23,890 bases of DNA from Botryllus schlosseri (lineage: Eukaryota > Chordata > Ascidiacea > Stolidobranchia > Styelidae), in assembly GCA_000444245.1 (NCBI GenBank), contig ATSW01010131.1, positions 1-23,890 of the forward strand, written 5' to 3'. Shown here one piece after another: positions 19,201-23,890 of the stretch. Below the pieces are notes generated by a model. It was not told the DNA's origin and did no database searches. It worked only from the letters and a program-made list of their open reading frames with translations. The position numbers and the translations under genes are program-made. Position 1 is the stretch's first letter; each line of letters begins with the position of its first letter.

Positions 19201-21957
19201 ACTTCAACGTTCCTCTCGATCTTTTGGGGCTACAATTTGCCCAACAAATACATTATTAAATTAATTTGACATGGTGTAACTCGCAATCAAATCAGAATAG
19301 CAGTTTATCGAGAATTCTTCCTCTTGAAATACTATAATATGTATAACCAAATTCGAATTGTTCGGATCAACCCGCTCGACTGTACGATATTAACGACATT
19401 ACGACAGGACTACATTGGCATTTTCACCTGGCCCGTATTTTTATTATGATTTCTGATCTTCTGTTATATGCTTTTGTAAAACACTTCTTATGCGGCTCTT
19501 ATGACGAGGAGGAGCTTAAATAAACCTCCAAAACATGAGTCGTAATTCTAGAGTCATACCTGCATTAGCGTTATAGCTGTGTAAGTGTGTAACTACGCTA
19601 TCCATACCCTGTTTATGGTTGTATGCTTTGCTGGCTAATTGATGAAATCTGAGTGCGTATAATTCCAATCGGTTTTGAAATGTTCTAGCGAAGTAATTCT
19701 ATTCCAGGGTGGGAATAAACCTTGCAAAGGAAAGAAATGTGCTGGAAATGTAAGGAAAATATTTAGTGACTAGAAATTAAGTTATGCGAGAGAAGTAGAC
19801 TACCCGAATTACACCTGTGGAATCTTGATTTCATTGGCGGTTCTTAAAGGGACGCTACGCTTTTGGCACCAGTAATTTTTCTTAGAAAACCACTGTATTT
19901 GGTCGGACTGCAGCTAAATTAGTTTCATAAGATGCACCATTGCAGTCCTGCTGCAGTTATATGCCTGCGATACCCCTGCAACGACGGGTGATTTCGATGC
20001 CACAGAAATACATAGCTGTGCCTAGAGTGCCACGGTTCATTATTTGAAAATCGTTTAGAAACGGTACGAACAAGGGTCTTTCTGGAGAAATAACTGCTGA
20101 TAAAAGTTTTTTGAACAATTAAATCTTGAATCTGAGAAGCGCAGTGCCCTTTTACCGGCCATTGCTATTAACGATGCAACTTTATATGGTTGCAAAAGCA
20201 AAAGTCAATATATTTATAGATTTTACCTAAGACATAACAAGTTATCGACCGTGATGAAGCTATAAACTAAATCAGAATCAACGTTTATCGAGAAATATAA
20301 TTCCCGACTTAGCCCATAGGCTCGGCCCATTTTATTTCTCAGCATATAGGACCAGGACCGACTCATAGTGTGACATCTTTTGTGTGTGTATGATCTTGAA
20401 TGAAAAATCTTTGTGTTGCTAATTGCGATAATTTCTGAAATTGTGCTGCAACGTAACTGTCTTCCAGGGCGGGAATAAACCTTGCAAGGGAAAGAATTGC
20501 GGAGGAAATGTGAGATTAGATTTCACTTTCAACGCTGATTTTCTTTACATTATCAATTTCGTCGCAATCTGGTGTTGCTTGAATCTTATTCTGTAAAGCT
20601 ATCATGTAATTTAGTTTTGCCGTGAAATAGAACGGGTGATTTATATAGCGTATAGCGAAAATATGCATGCATACATGTTTGTGTGTGTATATATGTATAT
20701 GTACTTGTACAGTACACTTGTATCAATGAAATTTAGGTATCATATAGGCCGCATTCCGTATATTTAATGTACTAGTCCATGTCACTAAGACTAAATGATT
20801 TACCTATATACGAGTACTTGATTAGATTTCCCTATAATAACTCATGAAGACGTGGGGCACAAAACCTGGGCTGTGATAATTGCCACTGTCGCGATTTAAC
20901 TAATACTTGAGTGTATCAACGGCGACTACAGACCACCTCCTATGACAAGCTATAACCCATACAATTTACACCATTTAACTCCTTCAACCTAATCATCAAT
21001 TAATACAAGTGATATCGTTGCGTTGTGATGTCACTACAGCGAAACCAATACCTTCTAATCAATCTAATGGCCCAAACGTAACTAAATGCGTGAGGATTCA
21101 TTTCATTACAAATTATTTACTTCTATGTTTACAGGGAAACGGAGGAAACGGGGTATGATTTTTTCGCCATCATTGACTCGTAATGCATATACCTACGATT
21201 TCGGCACACTTTTCGTACTTTGTTACAACGAGAGCGGATTCCGTAATGAGCTCCTATTTTTACAATGTCTATAACTTCATGTTTCAAATCATTATTTTTA
21301 TCTCTCTTGTCATTTCAGGGGTACGGCGGAAACGTGAGTTGACTTTCTATAAGTCATTTTTGACAGTAATTTTTGATGATCTATGAAGTGTAATTCGCAG
21401 TGGTAATTGTTAGTATAATGCTGGAAACAATGTAATCGAATCTGAATCGAGAATTAATTTTGATCTTAAATTGGCAATTCCAGTTGAGTATAGCGAGAGA
21501 TAATTTATCCTTGTCATATAAGAGTGAATTTATCAACGACGATTATCGTTGCGATACTACCTTACACGGTGGAAACCTTTAAACCCCGATTGGTGATATC
21601 GCAGTGTTATACGAAAGATGTAGTCCAATGGTACGCACGTTCAAGAATATGACATATCTGGAAAGTCGTAATAAACCAGCGACACAATGCGTGATAGTGT
21701 AATGGCGATGCGTGAAATGATTGGACAGTGTATTTAATTCAAAAATAGGAGTGAATGTGCCAATACGGAATGGTACAGCAATTTCTCTAGTGGCGTTAAT
21801 CACTGTTATGCGAAAGCGTGTTTCCAATCATGTAGCAAAATAATTGACTTTCCAGGGCGGTAACAAGCCTTGCAGAGGAAGACGATGCAGACCCGGCGGA
21901 AAAGTGAGAAGTTTAATACAGGCTGTTAGAAGTCGACTGTCTCGTCGTCACACATAA
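4207..21957 (+). CDS. Secreted Q/S/G-rich repeat protein gene (21-exon model)
   Basis: Seen: a signal-peptide exon followed by a series of in-frame exons with GT-AG (once GC-AG) borders at 4207-4294, 5306-5409, 5512-5883, 8044-8142, 8205-8306, 8369-8473, 8577-8693, 9120-9302, 10872-10925, 11711-11770, 13064-13108, 14695-14739, 15483-15626, 16406-16465 (or to the stop at 16483), 17213-17260, 18038-18079, 19708-19749, 20468-20509, 21135-21152, 21319-21333 and 21856-21957. Intron 1 is phase 1 and all others are phase 0. The product is about 531 aa (short end) or 628 aa (long end). After the propeptide it is almost entirely Gln, Ser and Gly with some His, Tyr, Asn and Lys, ending in Cys-containing basic modules. 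Inference: a secreted, probably self-associating fibrous, adhesive or matrix protein. Composition resembles prion-like and silk/cement proteins, but I recognise no family, so no symbol is given. The joining of the 5' Q/S part and the 3' GGN/Cys part into one transcript is the least certain point. Confidence 0.75.
4500..5142. mobile_element. Fragment of a hAT-MITE interrupted by another element (intron 1)
   Basis: About 4500-4532 and 4952-5142 together resemble the intact MITE at 13436-13935, roughly its right half: the shared words are gctgtgata, gaggtttcaa, ataatttcagtac and the cgattc/cgagt-rich end. The gap between the two pieces is the element at 4533-4951. Confidence 0.6.
4533..4951. mobile_element. 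TAGGGTTACCATA hAT-like element, copy 1 (intron 1)
   Basis: Ends tagggttaccatatgtcc and, inverted, taggattaccatac. The flanks ctgtgata and tggttata are a diverged 8-bp duplication (5 of 8 identical). The uninterrupted family copy at 13436-13935 has ctgtgata at the same place. Terminal TAGGG and the 8-bp duplication fit hAT. 419 bp, non-coding. Confidence 0.7.
5306..5409 (+). CDS. Exon 2: start of the mature Q/S/G-rich chain
   Basis: The acceptor ttctttccag precedes 104 bases that complete the split codon to Trp and encode WVNGQFQSQSQVSNGGFSSQ followed by a Gln/Ser/Gly/Lys stretch ending GGQYQ. If the RSKR site is cut, the mature protein starts at or next to this exon. The exon ends in phase 0 at a GC donor (gcaagt, 5410-5415). 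Of the splice options I tried, this is the only one that keeps frame with exon 3. Confidence 0.82.
5512..5883 (+). CDS. Exon 3: 15-residue tandem repeat domain
   Basis: 372 bases, 124 codons, phase 0 at both ends. A lead-in of 19 residues (GQSQTQVGGSGSQHQQQSQ) is followed by seven 15-residue repeats of GQ(F/V)GGYGSQSQHQSQ. The sixth repeat carries VSGYG and the seventh changes to GQVGGNGAQSQSQSQ. The acceptor is tacccag at 5505-5511 and the donor is gtaaga at 5884. The 45-bp unit is nearly identical between copies at DNA level, so copy number is probably variable in the population and could be mis-assembled. Confidence 0.9.
5536..5883 (+). repeat. 45-bp coding minisatellite
   Basis: Tandem 45-bp units encoding GQ(F/V)GGYGSQSQHQSQ, with mainly synonymous or F/V changes between units. 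The seven clear copies start at about 5569, and a degenerate copy precedes them. Confidence 0.85.
5943..5970. repeat. Perfect 10-bp hairpin in intron 3
   Basis: Arms ctacactaca (5943-5952) and tgtagtgtag (5961-5970) with an 8-base loop, about 60 bases after the exon 3 donor. It may be part of a transposon end or a chance palindrome. Confidence 0.6.
6400..7800. repeat. AGTAGAAGT-rich repeat, copy 2, split by a hAT insertion
   Basis: The pieces at about 6400-6531 and 7673-7790 carry repeated agtagaagt words and match the copy near 640-890 around caaactgaaa. The hAT-like element at 6532-7664 separates them. Confidence 0.45.
6532..7664. mobile_element. TAGGGTTACCATA hAT-like element, copy 2 (intron 3)
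   Basis: Ends tagggttgccatacgtcc and, inverted, tagggttaccatat. Flanked by a perfect 8-bp duplication GCATAGTG (6524-6531, 7665-7672). 1133 bp, longer than copies 1 and 3. No transposase recognised: the longest frames are 70-77 codons without a known domain. The subterminal region is rich in gtccggaatt words. Confidence 0.85.
8044..8142 (+). CDS. Exon 4: Lys/Gln-rich module, copy 1
   Basis: 99 bases, 33 codons, phase 0-0. Encodes SQGMRKKSWKQKQQQ followed by SQSQVQVGGSGSVQAQSQ. The acceptor ctcgtttag is at 8035-8043 and the donor gtaagt at 8143. It is the first of three tandem copies. Its second half is identical in protein to exons 5 and 6, while the first half has diverged but stays strongly basic. 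Confidence 0.88.
8205..8306 (+). CDS. Exon 5: Lys/Gln-rich module, copy 2
   Basis: 102 bases, 34 codons, phase 0-0. Encodes SQSQKNKGGKKNKQQQ then SQSQVQVGGSGSVQAQSQ. Acceptor gcattttag at 8196-8204, donor gtaagt at 8307. Both flanking introns are 62 bp and almost identical. Confidence 0.9.
8369..8473 (+). CDS. Exon 6: Lys/Gln-rich module, copy 3
   Basis: 105 bases, 35 codons, phase 0-0. Encodes SQSQKNKKGGRKNKQQQ then SQSQVQVGGSGSVQAQSQ, one residue longer than exon 5 in the basic half. Acceptor gcattttag at 8360-8368, donor gtaagt at 8474. The next intron (8474-8576) is unrelated to the two 62-bp introns, marking the end of the duplicated block. Confidence 0.9.
8577..8693 (+). CDS. Exon 7: Trp/Tyr/Gln/His module
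   Basis: 117 bases, 39 codons, phase 0-0. Encodes SQKQGGWKVFKRYMYNTQQQ then a TQHQAQYGYHSHQSQSQSQ stretch. It is richer in aromatic residues than its neighbours (one Trp, one Phe, four Tyr). Acceptor gtacttttag at 8567-8576, donor gtaagt at 8694. Confidence 0.87.
8694..9119 (+). other. Intron 7, nothing recognised
   Basis: Non-coding DNA between exons 7 and 8 with proper gtaagt and ttcag ends. No repeat family assigned. Confidence 0.6.
9120..9302 (+). CDS. Exon 8: 17-residue SQHQSQSQTSHxGYG repeats
   Basis: 183 bases, 61 codons, phase 0-0. After SSWGG come three repeats of SSSQHQSQSQTSHxGYG with x = H, N and G, then YNHQS. Acceptor gtatttcag at 9111-9119, donor gtaagt at 9303. The 51-bp unit is nearly identical at DNA level. 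Confidence 0.9.
9343..9906. mobile_element. hAT-type MITE, CAGGGTTGTAA family (intron 8)
   Basis: Starts cagggttgtaa and ends ttacaaccctg, a perfect 11-bp TIR. Flanking 8-mers gagagacg and gaacgacg match at 6 of 8 positions. The interior is full of gagtc/cgagtc words on both strands. 564 bp, no transposase. Confidence 0.78.
9907..10871 (+). other. Rest of intron 8, nothing recognised
   Basis: AT-rich intron DNA up to the exon 9 acceptor. The frames at 10463-10660 and 10489-10737 look like chance. Confidence 0.5.
10872..10925 (+). CDS. Exon 9: short SQSGGGGYQ module
   Basis: 54 bases, 18 codons, phase 0-0. Encodes QHQSQSQSGGGGYQSQGQ. Acceptor ctatttcag at 10863-10871. The donor gtttgt is weak but is the only one that keeps frame and composition. 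Confidence 0.8.
11218..11600. mobile_element. Long-TIR element in intron 9
   Basis: About 90-bp imperfect inverted arms (about 11223-11310 and 11503-11595). For example, aaaacaactttttttcgaa, ctgttagctaaaattg and gaagctattagagttgg on the left are mirrored by aacaagttgttttt, caattttagccagtaacc and caactccaataacttc on the right. N bases fall between the arms. Family unknown; target duplication not clear. Confidence 0.6.
11711..11770 (+). CDS. Exon 10: short SQGQSGNGGY module
   Basis: 60 bases, 20 codons, phase 0-0. Encodes SQGQSGNGGYQSQSQHQGQW. Acceptor aatatttcag at 11701-11710, donor gtaacg at 11771. Composition and phase match exon 9. Confidence 0.82.
12134..12495. mobile_element. TAGGGTTACCATA hAT-like element, copy 3 (intron 10)
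   Basis: Starts ggggttaccatatatcc and ends, inverted, taggtttaccatacc. Flanked by a perfect 8-bp duplication ATAACAGT (12126-12133, 12496-12503). 362 bp. Interior shares tgtcctcc words with copy 1. Confidence 0.8.
12504..13063 (+). other. Rest of intron 10, nothing recognised
   Basis: Non-coding DNA up to exon 11. No family assigned. Confidence 0.5.
13064..13108 (+). CDS. Exon 11: 15-codon HQHQSQTQ module
   Basis: 45 bases, phase 0-0. Encodes KRGMQHQHQSQTQIS. Acceptor aaattcattcag ends at 13063, donor gtaaac at 13109. The HQHQSQTQ core recurs in exon 12, which is also 45 bases, so the two are probably duplicates. Confidence 0.78.
13436..13935. mobile_element. hAT-type MITE, CAGTGCTTCGATTCG family (intron 11)
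   Basis: Left end cagtgcttcgattcg, right end gcgcccagccctg (inverted caggg). Flanking 8-mers TAAATAAG (13428-13435) and TAACTAAG (13936-13943) match at 7 of 8. 500 bp, with gattcgagt words at both ends. Its right half has a diverged partner at about 4500-5142. Confidence 0.78.
13944..14694 (+). other. Rest of intron 11, nothing recognised
   Basis: AT-rich intron DNA ending in the T-rich exon 12 acceptor. No feature assigned. Confidence 0.5.
14695..14739 (+). CDS. Exon 12: 15-codon HQHQSQTQ module
   Basis: 45 bases, phase 0-0. Encodes VGGINVQHQHQSQTQ. Acceptor gtctctttcag ends at 14694, donor gtaatt at 14740. It has the same length and C-terminal core as exon 11. Confidence 0.8.
14740..15482 (+). 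other. Intron 12, nothing recognised
   Basis: The minus-strand frame at 15191-15385 has no recognisable domain and is treated as chance. Confidence 0.5.
15483..15626 (+). CDS. Exon 13: SQSQ/GQGGQ repeat module
   Basis: 144 bases, 48 codons, phase 0-0. Begins VGGSGSQSQSQSQGQGGQGQ and continues with SQ, GQ and GGQ runs to GQAQG. Acceptor tgtcgatag at 15474-15482. The donor at 15627 starts gtaa, but position 5 is an N. Confidence 0.87.
15627..16405 (+). other. Intron 13
   Basis: Mostly anonymous DNA. A run (CAATCT)3 at 16303-16320 would read QSQSQS and looks like a remnant of an SQ exon, but it has no usable phase-0 acceptor. A minus-strand frame at 15710-15979 has unremarkable composition and no family I recognise. 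Confidence 0.5.
16406..16483 (+). CDS. Exon 14: Cys module with in-frame stop, alternative terminal exon
   Basis: After the acceptor ctgattccag (16396-16405), phase 0 reads GWGCRLKIKDSKGNKICIGG then GVGLG(T) minus overlap, that is ...ICIGGVGLGT and TAA at 16481-16483. It carries the first two cysteines of the mature protein (spaced CX12C) and is strongly basic. It could be a terminal exon, although I see no AATAAA soon after. It could instead be an internal 60-base exon using a weak donor gtagga at 16466, which keeps phase 0 and leads into exon 15. The sequence supports either, and alternative splicing would give both. Confidence 0.65.
   Translation, partial: GWGCRLKIKDSKGNKICIGGVGLGT
16484..17212 (+). 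other. Region between exon 14 and exon 15
   Basis: Intron 14 in the long form, or 3' flank in the short form. The frame at 16664-16996 (110 codons) has no recognised domain. No AATAAA near 16483. Confidence 0.45.
17213..17260 (+). CDS. Exon 15: (GGN)5G module
   Basis: 48 bases, 16 codons, phase 0-0, encoding five GGN triplets and a final Gly. Acceptor tctactcag ends at 17212, donor gtaagc at 17261. GGN is also the opening of each downstream Cys exon, linking this exon to the 3' array. Confidence 0.77.
17400..17444 (+). pseudogene. Apparently dead copy of the GGNK-Cys exon
   Basis: The frame encodes GGNKHGCKGKKCRGN, clearly related to the exons at 18038, 19708, 20468 and 21856. In each of those the exon is preceded by ttccag or tccag; here the equivalent position (17397-17399) reads cgg instead of cag, so the 3' splice site AG is lost. 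The following gtgtgg is also a poorer donor than gtaagg or gtgaga. Nearby upstream AGs (17380, 17385) give the wrong phase. Upstream sequence (tgtagcaaagtaat) matches that before the exon at 21856 (tgtagcaaaataat), so it is probably a duplicate of that exon that is no longer spliced. Confidence 0.7.
17550..17934. repeat. TIR-bounded repeat, copy 1
   Basis: Matches 22010-22418 along its length (shared blocks include gaaagaaatacga, agcacgagaat, cgtttcgcac and aggtctcctgta). Ends gtttgacaattagaa and ttatctagttgtccaac are imperfect inverted repeats. It lies 105 bp after the dead Cys exon, as copy 2 lies 106 bp after exon 21's Cys part. Confidence 0.7.
18038..18079 (+). CDS. Exon 16: GGNKPCKGKKC module 1
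   Basis: 42 bases, 14 codons, phase 0-0, encoding GGNKPCKGKKCPAN. Acceptor ctttccag ends at 18037, donor gtaagg at 18080. Two cysteines with four basic or Gly residues between them (CX4C). About 100 bp upstream and 40 bp downstream resemble the flanks of the exon at 19708. Confidence 0.82.
18453..19011. mobile_element. Foldback element in intron 16
   Basis: Two arms of about 240 bp, near-perfect inverted copies (about 18454-18695 and 18723-18957), separated by a loop of about 27 bp. The right end extends about 55 bp further and matches, inverted, the last 58 bp of the window. An 11-bp direct repeat CAAATCAGGAA flanks it (18442-18452, 19012-19022), probably the target duplication. The left arm lacks the last 55 bp of the family end. 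No coding capacity. Confidence 0.8.
19023..19707 (+). other. Intron DNA before exon 17
   Basis: The last 100 bp match the DNA before exon 16. Words near 19180-19320 (aatcttgatttca, tttatcgagaa) recur at 19830-20300 after exon 17, supporting duplication of intron DNA along with exons. Confidence 0.55.
19708..19749 (+). CDS. Exon 17: GGNKPCKGKKC module 2
   Basis: 42 bases, phase 0-0, encoding GGNKPCKGKKCAGN. Acceptor ctattccag ends at 19707, donor gtaagg at 19750. The flanking intron DNA is similar to that of exon 16, so the duplication unit included intron sequence. Confidence 0.82.
19750..20467 (+). other. Intron 17
   Basis: Contains diverged copies of sequence from 19180-19320. No gene or transposon recognised. 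Confidence 0.5.
20468..20509 (+). CDS. Exon 18: GGNKPCKGKNC module 3
   Basis: 42 bases, phase 0-0, encoding GGNKPCKGKNCGGN. Acceptor gtcttccag ends at 20467, donor gtgaga at 20510. The upstream flank is more diverged from exons 16 and 17. Confidence 0.8.
20510..21134 (+). other. Intron 18 with TG/TA-rich stretch
   Basis: A simple-sequence-like stretch of tgtg and tata words lies at about 20668-20720. Otherwise nothing recognised. Confidence 0.5.
21135..21152 (+). CDS. Exon 19: 18-base GNGGNG microexon
   Basis: Acceptor tgtttacag ends at 21134. Six codons GNGGNG, then gtatga at 21153. Phase and composition fit the GGN theme. At this length chance cannot be excluded. Confidence 0.55.
21319..21333 (+). 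CDS. Exon 20: 15-base GYGGN microexon
   Basis: Acceptor gtcatttcag ends at 21318 after a T-rich tract. Five codons GYGGN, donor gtgagt at 21334. Both splice sites are good, but the exon is very short. Confidence 0.58.
21334..21855 (+). other. Intron 20, nothing recognised
   Basis: Non-coding DNA with good terminal splice sites. The last 25 bp match the DNA before the dead exon at 17400. Confidence 0.5.
21856..21957 (+). CDS. Exon 21: last Cys module and probable C-terminus
   Basis: Acceptor gactttccag ends at 21855. The exon reads GGNKPCRGRRCRPGGK and, if not spliced at gtgaga (21904), continues VRSLIQAVRSRLSRRHT to a TAA at 21955-21957. This gives an end rich in Arg (seven or more Arg in the final 25 residues) with regularly spaced Leu, Ile and Val. 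Alternatively the gtgaga donor is used and the true last exon lies further on. I found no convincing next exon before 23890, and no AATAAA close by (one at about 22550). Confidence 0.62.
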   Translation, partial: GGNKPCRGRRCRPGGKVRSLIQAVRSRLSRRHT

Positions 21958-22009
21958 CATCCTACAAGCATGAATGTTGTTGACGTATCGAATAACGCTT
22001 GCGATCAGA

Positions 22010-22418
22010 CTTGGACAACTAGAAGATTTTCAGCTCTTCTAAATTCAATCAGACCTGGAATTATAGATACTGAATTTATTTTCAAATTAGGTTGCAGTTA
22101 AAATTACTGAATTCGCAAAAACTTTGAAATTTAATTAAATTCCTAATTAGAAAGAAATACGACAAAAATCAAGTTCCGTTGATTTCAATTTAGAGTTTAT
22201 TCTCATAAGCACGAGAATCGCAAAGGTATGTACACCGATCTTGACTCGTTTCGCACCGTATAGGTCTCCTGTATACCTTTTTCAAAGAAGCCGGAAACTA
22301 GAATTAAAATGAGAACATTGAGACATTTCACAAATTAGATTAGAATTAGATACCAGCATTCCGCCCTAATTAGTTTAATTAGGCAACTACAAAACTAGAA
22401 TTATTTAGTTATCCAAGT
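22010..22418. repeat. TIR-bounded repeat, copy 2
   Basis: Starts acttggacaactagaa and ends ttatttagttatccaagt, an imperfect 16-18 bp inverted repeat. The interior is aligned with 17550-17934. It could be a MITE present in a larger duplicated segment. Confidence 0.7.
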
Positions 22419-23832
22419 CTGCACATAATACTTTGCAGCACGGCCGGGCAAATTCTTCGGTCGGCTGGCCTGATATGGGAAAATGTAGTACATGGCGGGC
22501 CGGATTACAGAATCCATACATTAATCGCGTGTTTATCCACCTACACGGAATAAATCGTATGTAATGAGAACTTTATGTTTAAAGCACAAAGGCCAAAAAC
22601 AGTATTTAATGCATTTAATAACCGAATGTACTTGAATAGTTGTTGAAGTCAATCTGACATCTGTGGTCGATCAGAGTTGTCAACAAGTTCTTTGAACCCT
22701 AGCTGCATGTCGGATGTAGAAAATAGTATTAGTAAATACTGCACGTGAACATCAGATATATTGGAACGCAACGTTGTCTTGTTAATGCTCATGGTGGAAA
22801 TGTTTGCCCGCAAAGGTATGTAGACCCGAACAGAACAAGTAGCTTCGTGACCATCTTCCTCAGGTTGGCAATTCTGTGACGCATAAAATTTGTCAATACT
22901 TTAAGATTAGAATTACCCTTTCATGGTAGAAACTCTGCGCGGGTCGTTCAAAATCCCGCCCTTGCCTTACAGGCATCAACGTTACTGGCGGCGAGTGATG
23001 CTTTCCAATTAAGAGAAAGGTTAAAACTATTTGAAATGAGACATTAACGGTTGACGGTAGTTTTTGAGCTGGATGTGAAGTAGTTTTGAGAGACTCCGAA
23101 GGTGGTCATGGTAAAAACGTACGCCATACTTATATTTTTGGAGTAGCCAAGTATGTTTCGCTTCCTTCCACTACTTGCTCAAGCTGTTATACTTTTAGAC
23201 TATGCTTCCACTTCTACTGGAGTATTATTTGTGAAAAATTACTTTCTTTTTACAATTCGGATTTTGAAAAGCAAGTAGTAGTTTCGGCGTCAGTTTGAAT
23301 AACTTTTATGAGTGATACTGTTATAAGAACCGCCGGAAATGATCACCGTATCACGGTATAACTACATGTATGGTGGAAAGTTGCATCTATGAGTGTTGTA
23401 TAAATTGCACTCATCTAAAACAGATAAGTCCAATTAACTGCTAAAAGTATGAGGTGGCCCCATGAAAAAGTATACTTTTTGAAACTAATTCTTACTTGAG
23501 CTTTTCCTGACCTTTTATTATCTACTTCTACTGGAAGTAGTTGTGACAGGTCTTGGAATGGTTACTTCTACTTTCACATTCCACCATAATTTCATTCTAT
23601 TTTTCTCACTGCATATTATCTTGAACAGTGTCAATACTATATGATTGCTAATGGTAAATAATACATCTTGCGAGACCAACTGTCCTTTATCTTTATTACA
23701 AATGCTTTTAATGCGATTGAGTGCAAATCAAGCATGCAAATTGCTTTGCTGTTCAAATACTGCAAATATCAATCAATTTATCTATTTCGTGCTGTAGAAT
23801 TTTTTCAATTGAAATGTGAATACAATTCAGAG
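22419..23832. other. Downstream flank
   Basis: No exon in register with the Q/S/G gene recognised. 22440-22500 is GC-rich (cggccggg, ggcgggccgg) and may be a transposon remnant. About 23060-23590 carries ctacttctac words, the complement of the AGTAGAAGT repeat. Confidence 0.45.
23060..23590. repeat. AGTAGAAGT-rich dispersed repeat, copy 3
   Basis: Dense agtag and ctacttctac words on both strands, similar in kind to about 640-890 and 6400-7800. Borders not determined. Confidence 0.35.
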
Positions 23833-23890
23833 AGCTTCTTGGAGGTACAGAACTTCAATATACAATTAAATAGTATATTCATATTGAAAT
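23833..23890. mobile_element. Start of a second foldback copy, cut by the window end
   Basis: The last 58 bp are the inverted match of 18953-19010, with a handful of mismatches. The window stops just where the foldback arm (gaacccgaatatt) would begin. Confidence 0.7.

Noticed and set aside
22790-22815. GGAAATGTTTGCCCGCAAAG followed by gtatgt, resembling a GGN-Cys exon
   Set aside because: No AG acceptor before it and only one Cys; phase would not fit.
22976-23045. Possible last exon after ccttgccttacag
   Set aside because: Good acceptor, but the phase-0 reading (ASTLLAASDAF... to a stop) has none of the gene's composition and no supporting evidence.

Overview
The window looks like a draft-quality (runs of N at about 735-873, 8338, 11473-11478 and 15631), AT-rich nuclear sequence from an invertebrate animal. 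It has short intron-separated exons with consensus splice sites, long introns filled with small DNA transposons, and no operons or ribosome binding sites. I cannot name the species. A marine invertebrate, possibly a tunicate or another deuterostome, fits the general look, but this is only an impression. No rRNA, CRISPR, intact transposase or retrovirus-like element was recognised.

The main content is one plus-strand gene, about 4207 to 21957, that I reconstruct by hand from splice signals and repeat similarity. Exon 1 encodes a signal peptide and a short propeptide ending in a furin-type RSKR site. Twelve more exons (5306-15626) encode a Gln/Ser/Gly-rich low-complexity chain built from several kinds of repeat: a 15-residue GQFGGYGSQSQHQSQ repeat, a lysine-rich tandemly duplicated exon, a 17-residue SSSQHQSQSQTSHxGYG repeat, and SQGQ runs. 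After intron 1 (phase 1), every intron is phase 0 and every exon length is a multiple of 3, so exons can be duplicated, lost or skipped without breaking frame. A Cys-bearing exon at 16406 can end the protein at 16483 (about 531 aa). It can instead splice on into a downstream array of GGN-repeat and GGNKPCKGKKC exons ending near 21957 (about 628 aa). The likely product is a secreted fibrous, adhesive or extracellular-matrix protein of no family I recognise.

Layout: 1-920 is the end of a hAT element, a GGAGCC repeat and anonymous DNA. 921-2368 is a transposon with inverted 15-bp repeat arrays that hosts a second hAT element, both with target duplications. 2369-4085 is gene-poor upstream sequence. 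4207-8693 holds exons 1-7, with a hAT copy inside a fragment of another hAT family in intron 1 and a 1.1-kb hAT copy in intron 3. 9120-15626 holds exons 8-13, with three hAT-type elements and one long-TIR element in their introns. 16406-21957 is the alternative tail, with Cys exons, one apparently dead exon copy and a large foldback element. 21958-23890 is flanking DNA with a repeat and the start of a second foldback copy.

All exon boundaries come from reading the sequence without transcripts or searches. Exon skipping, missed microexons and the true 3' end are the main uncertainties.
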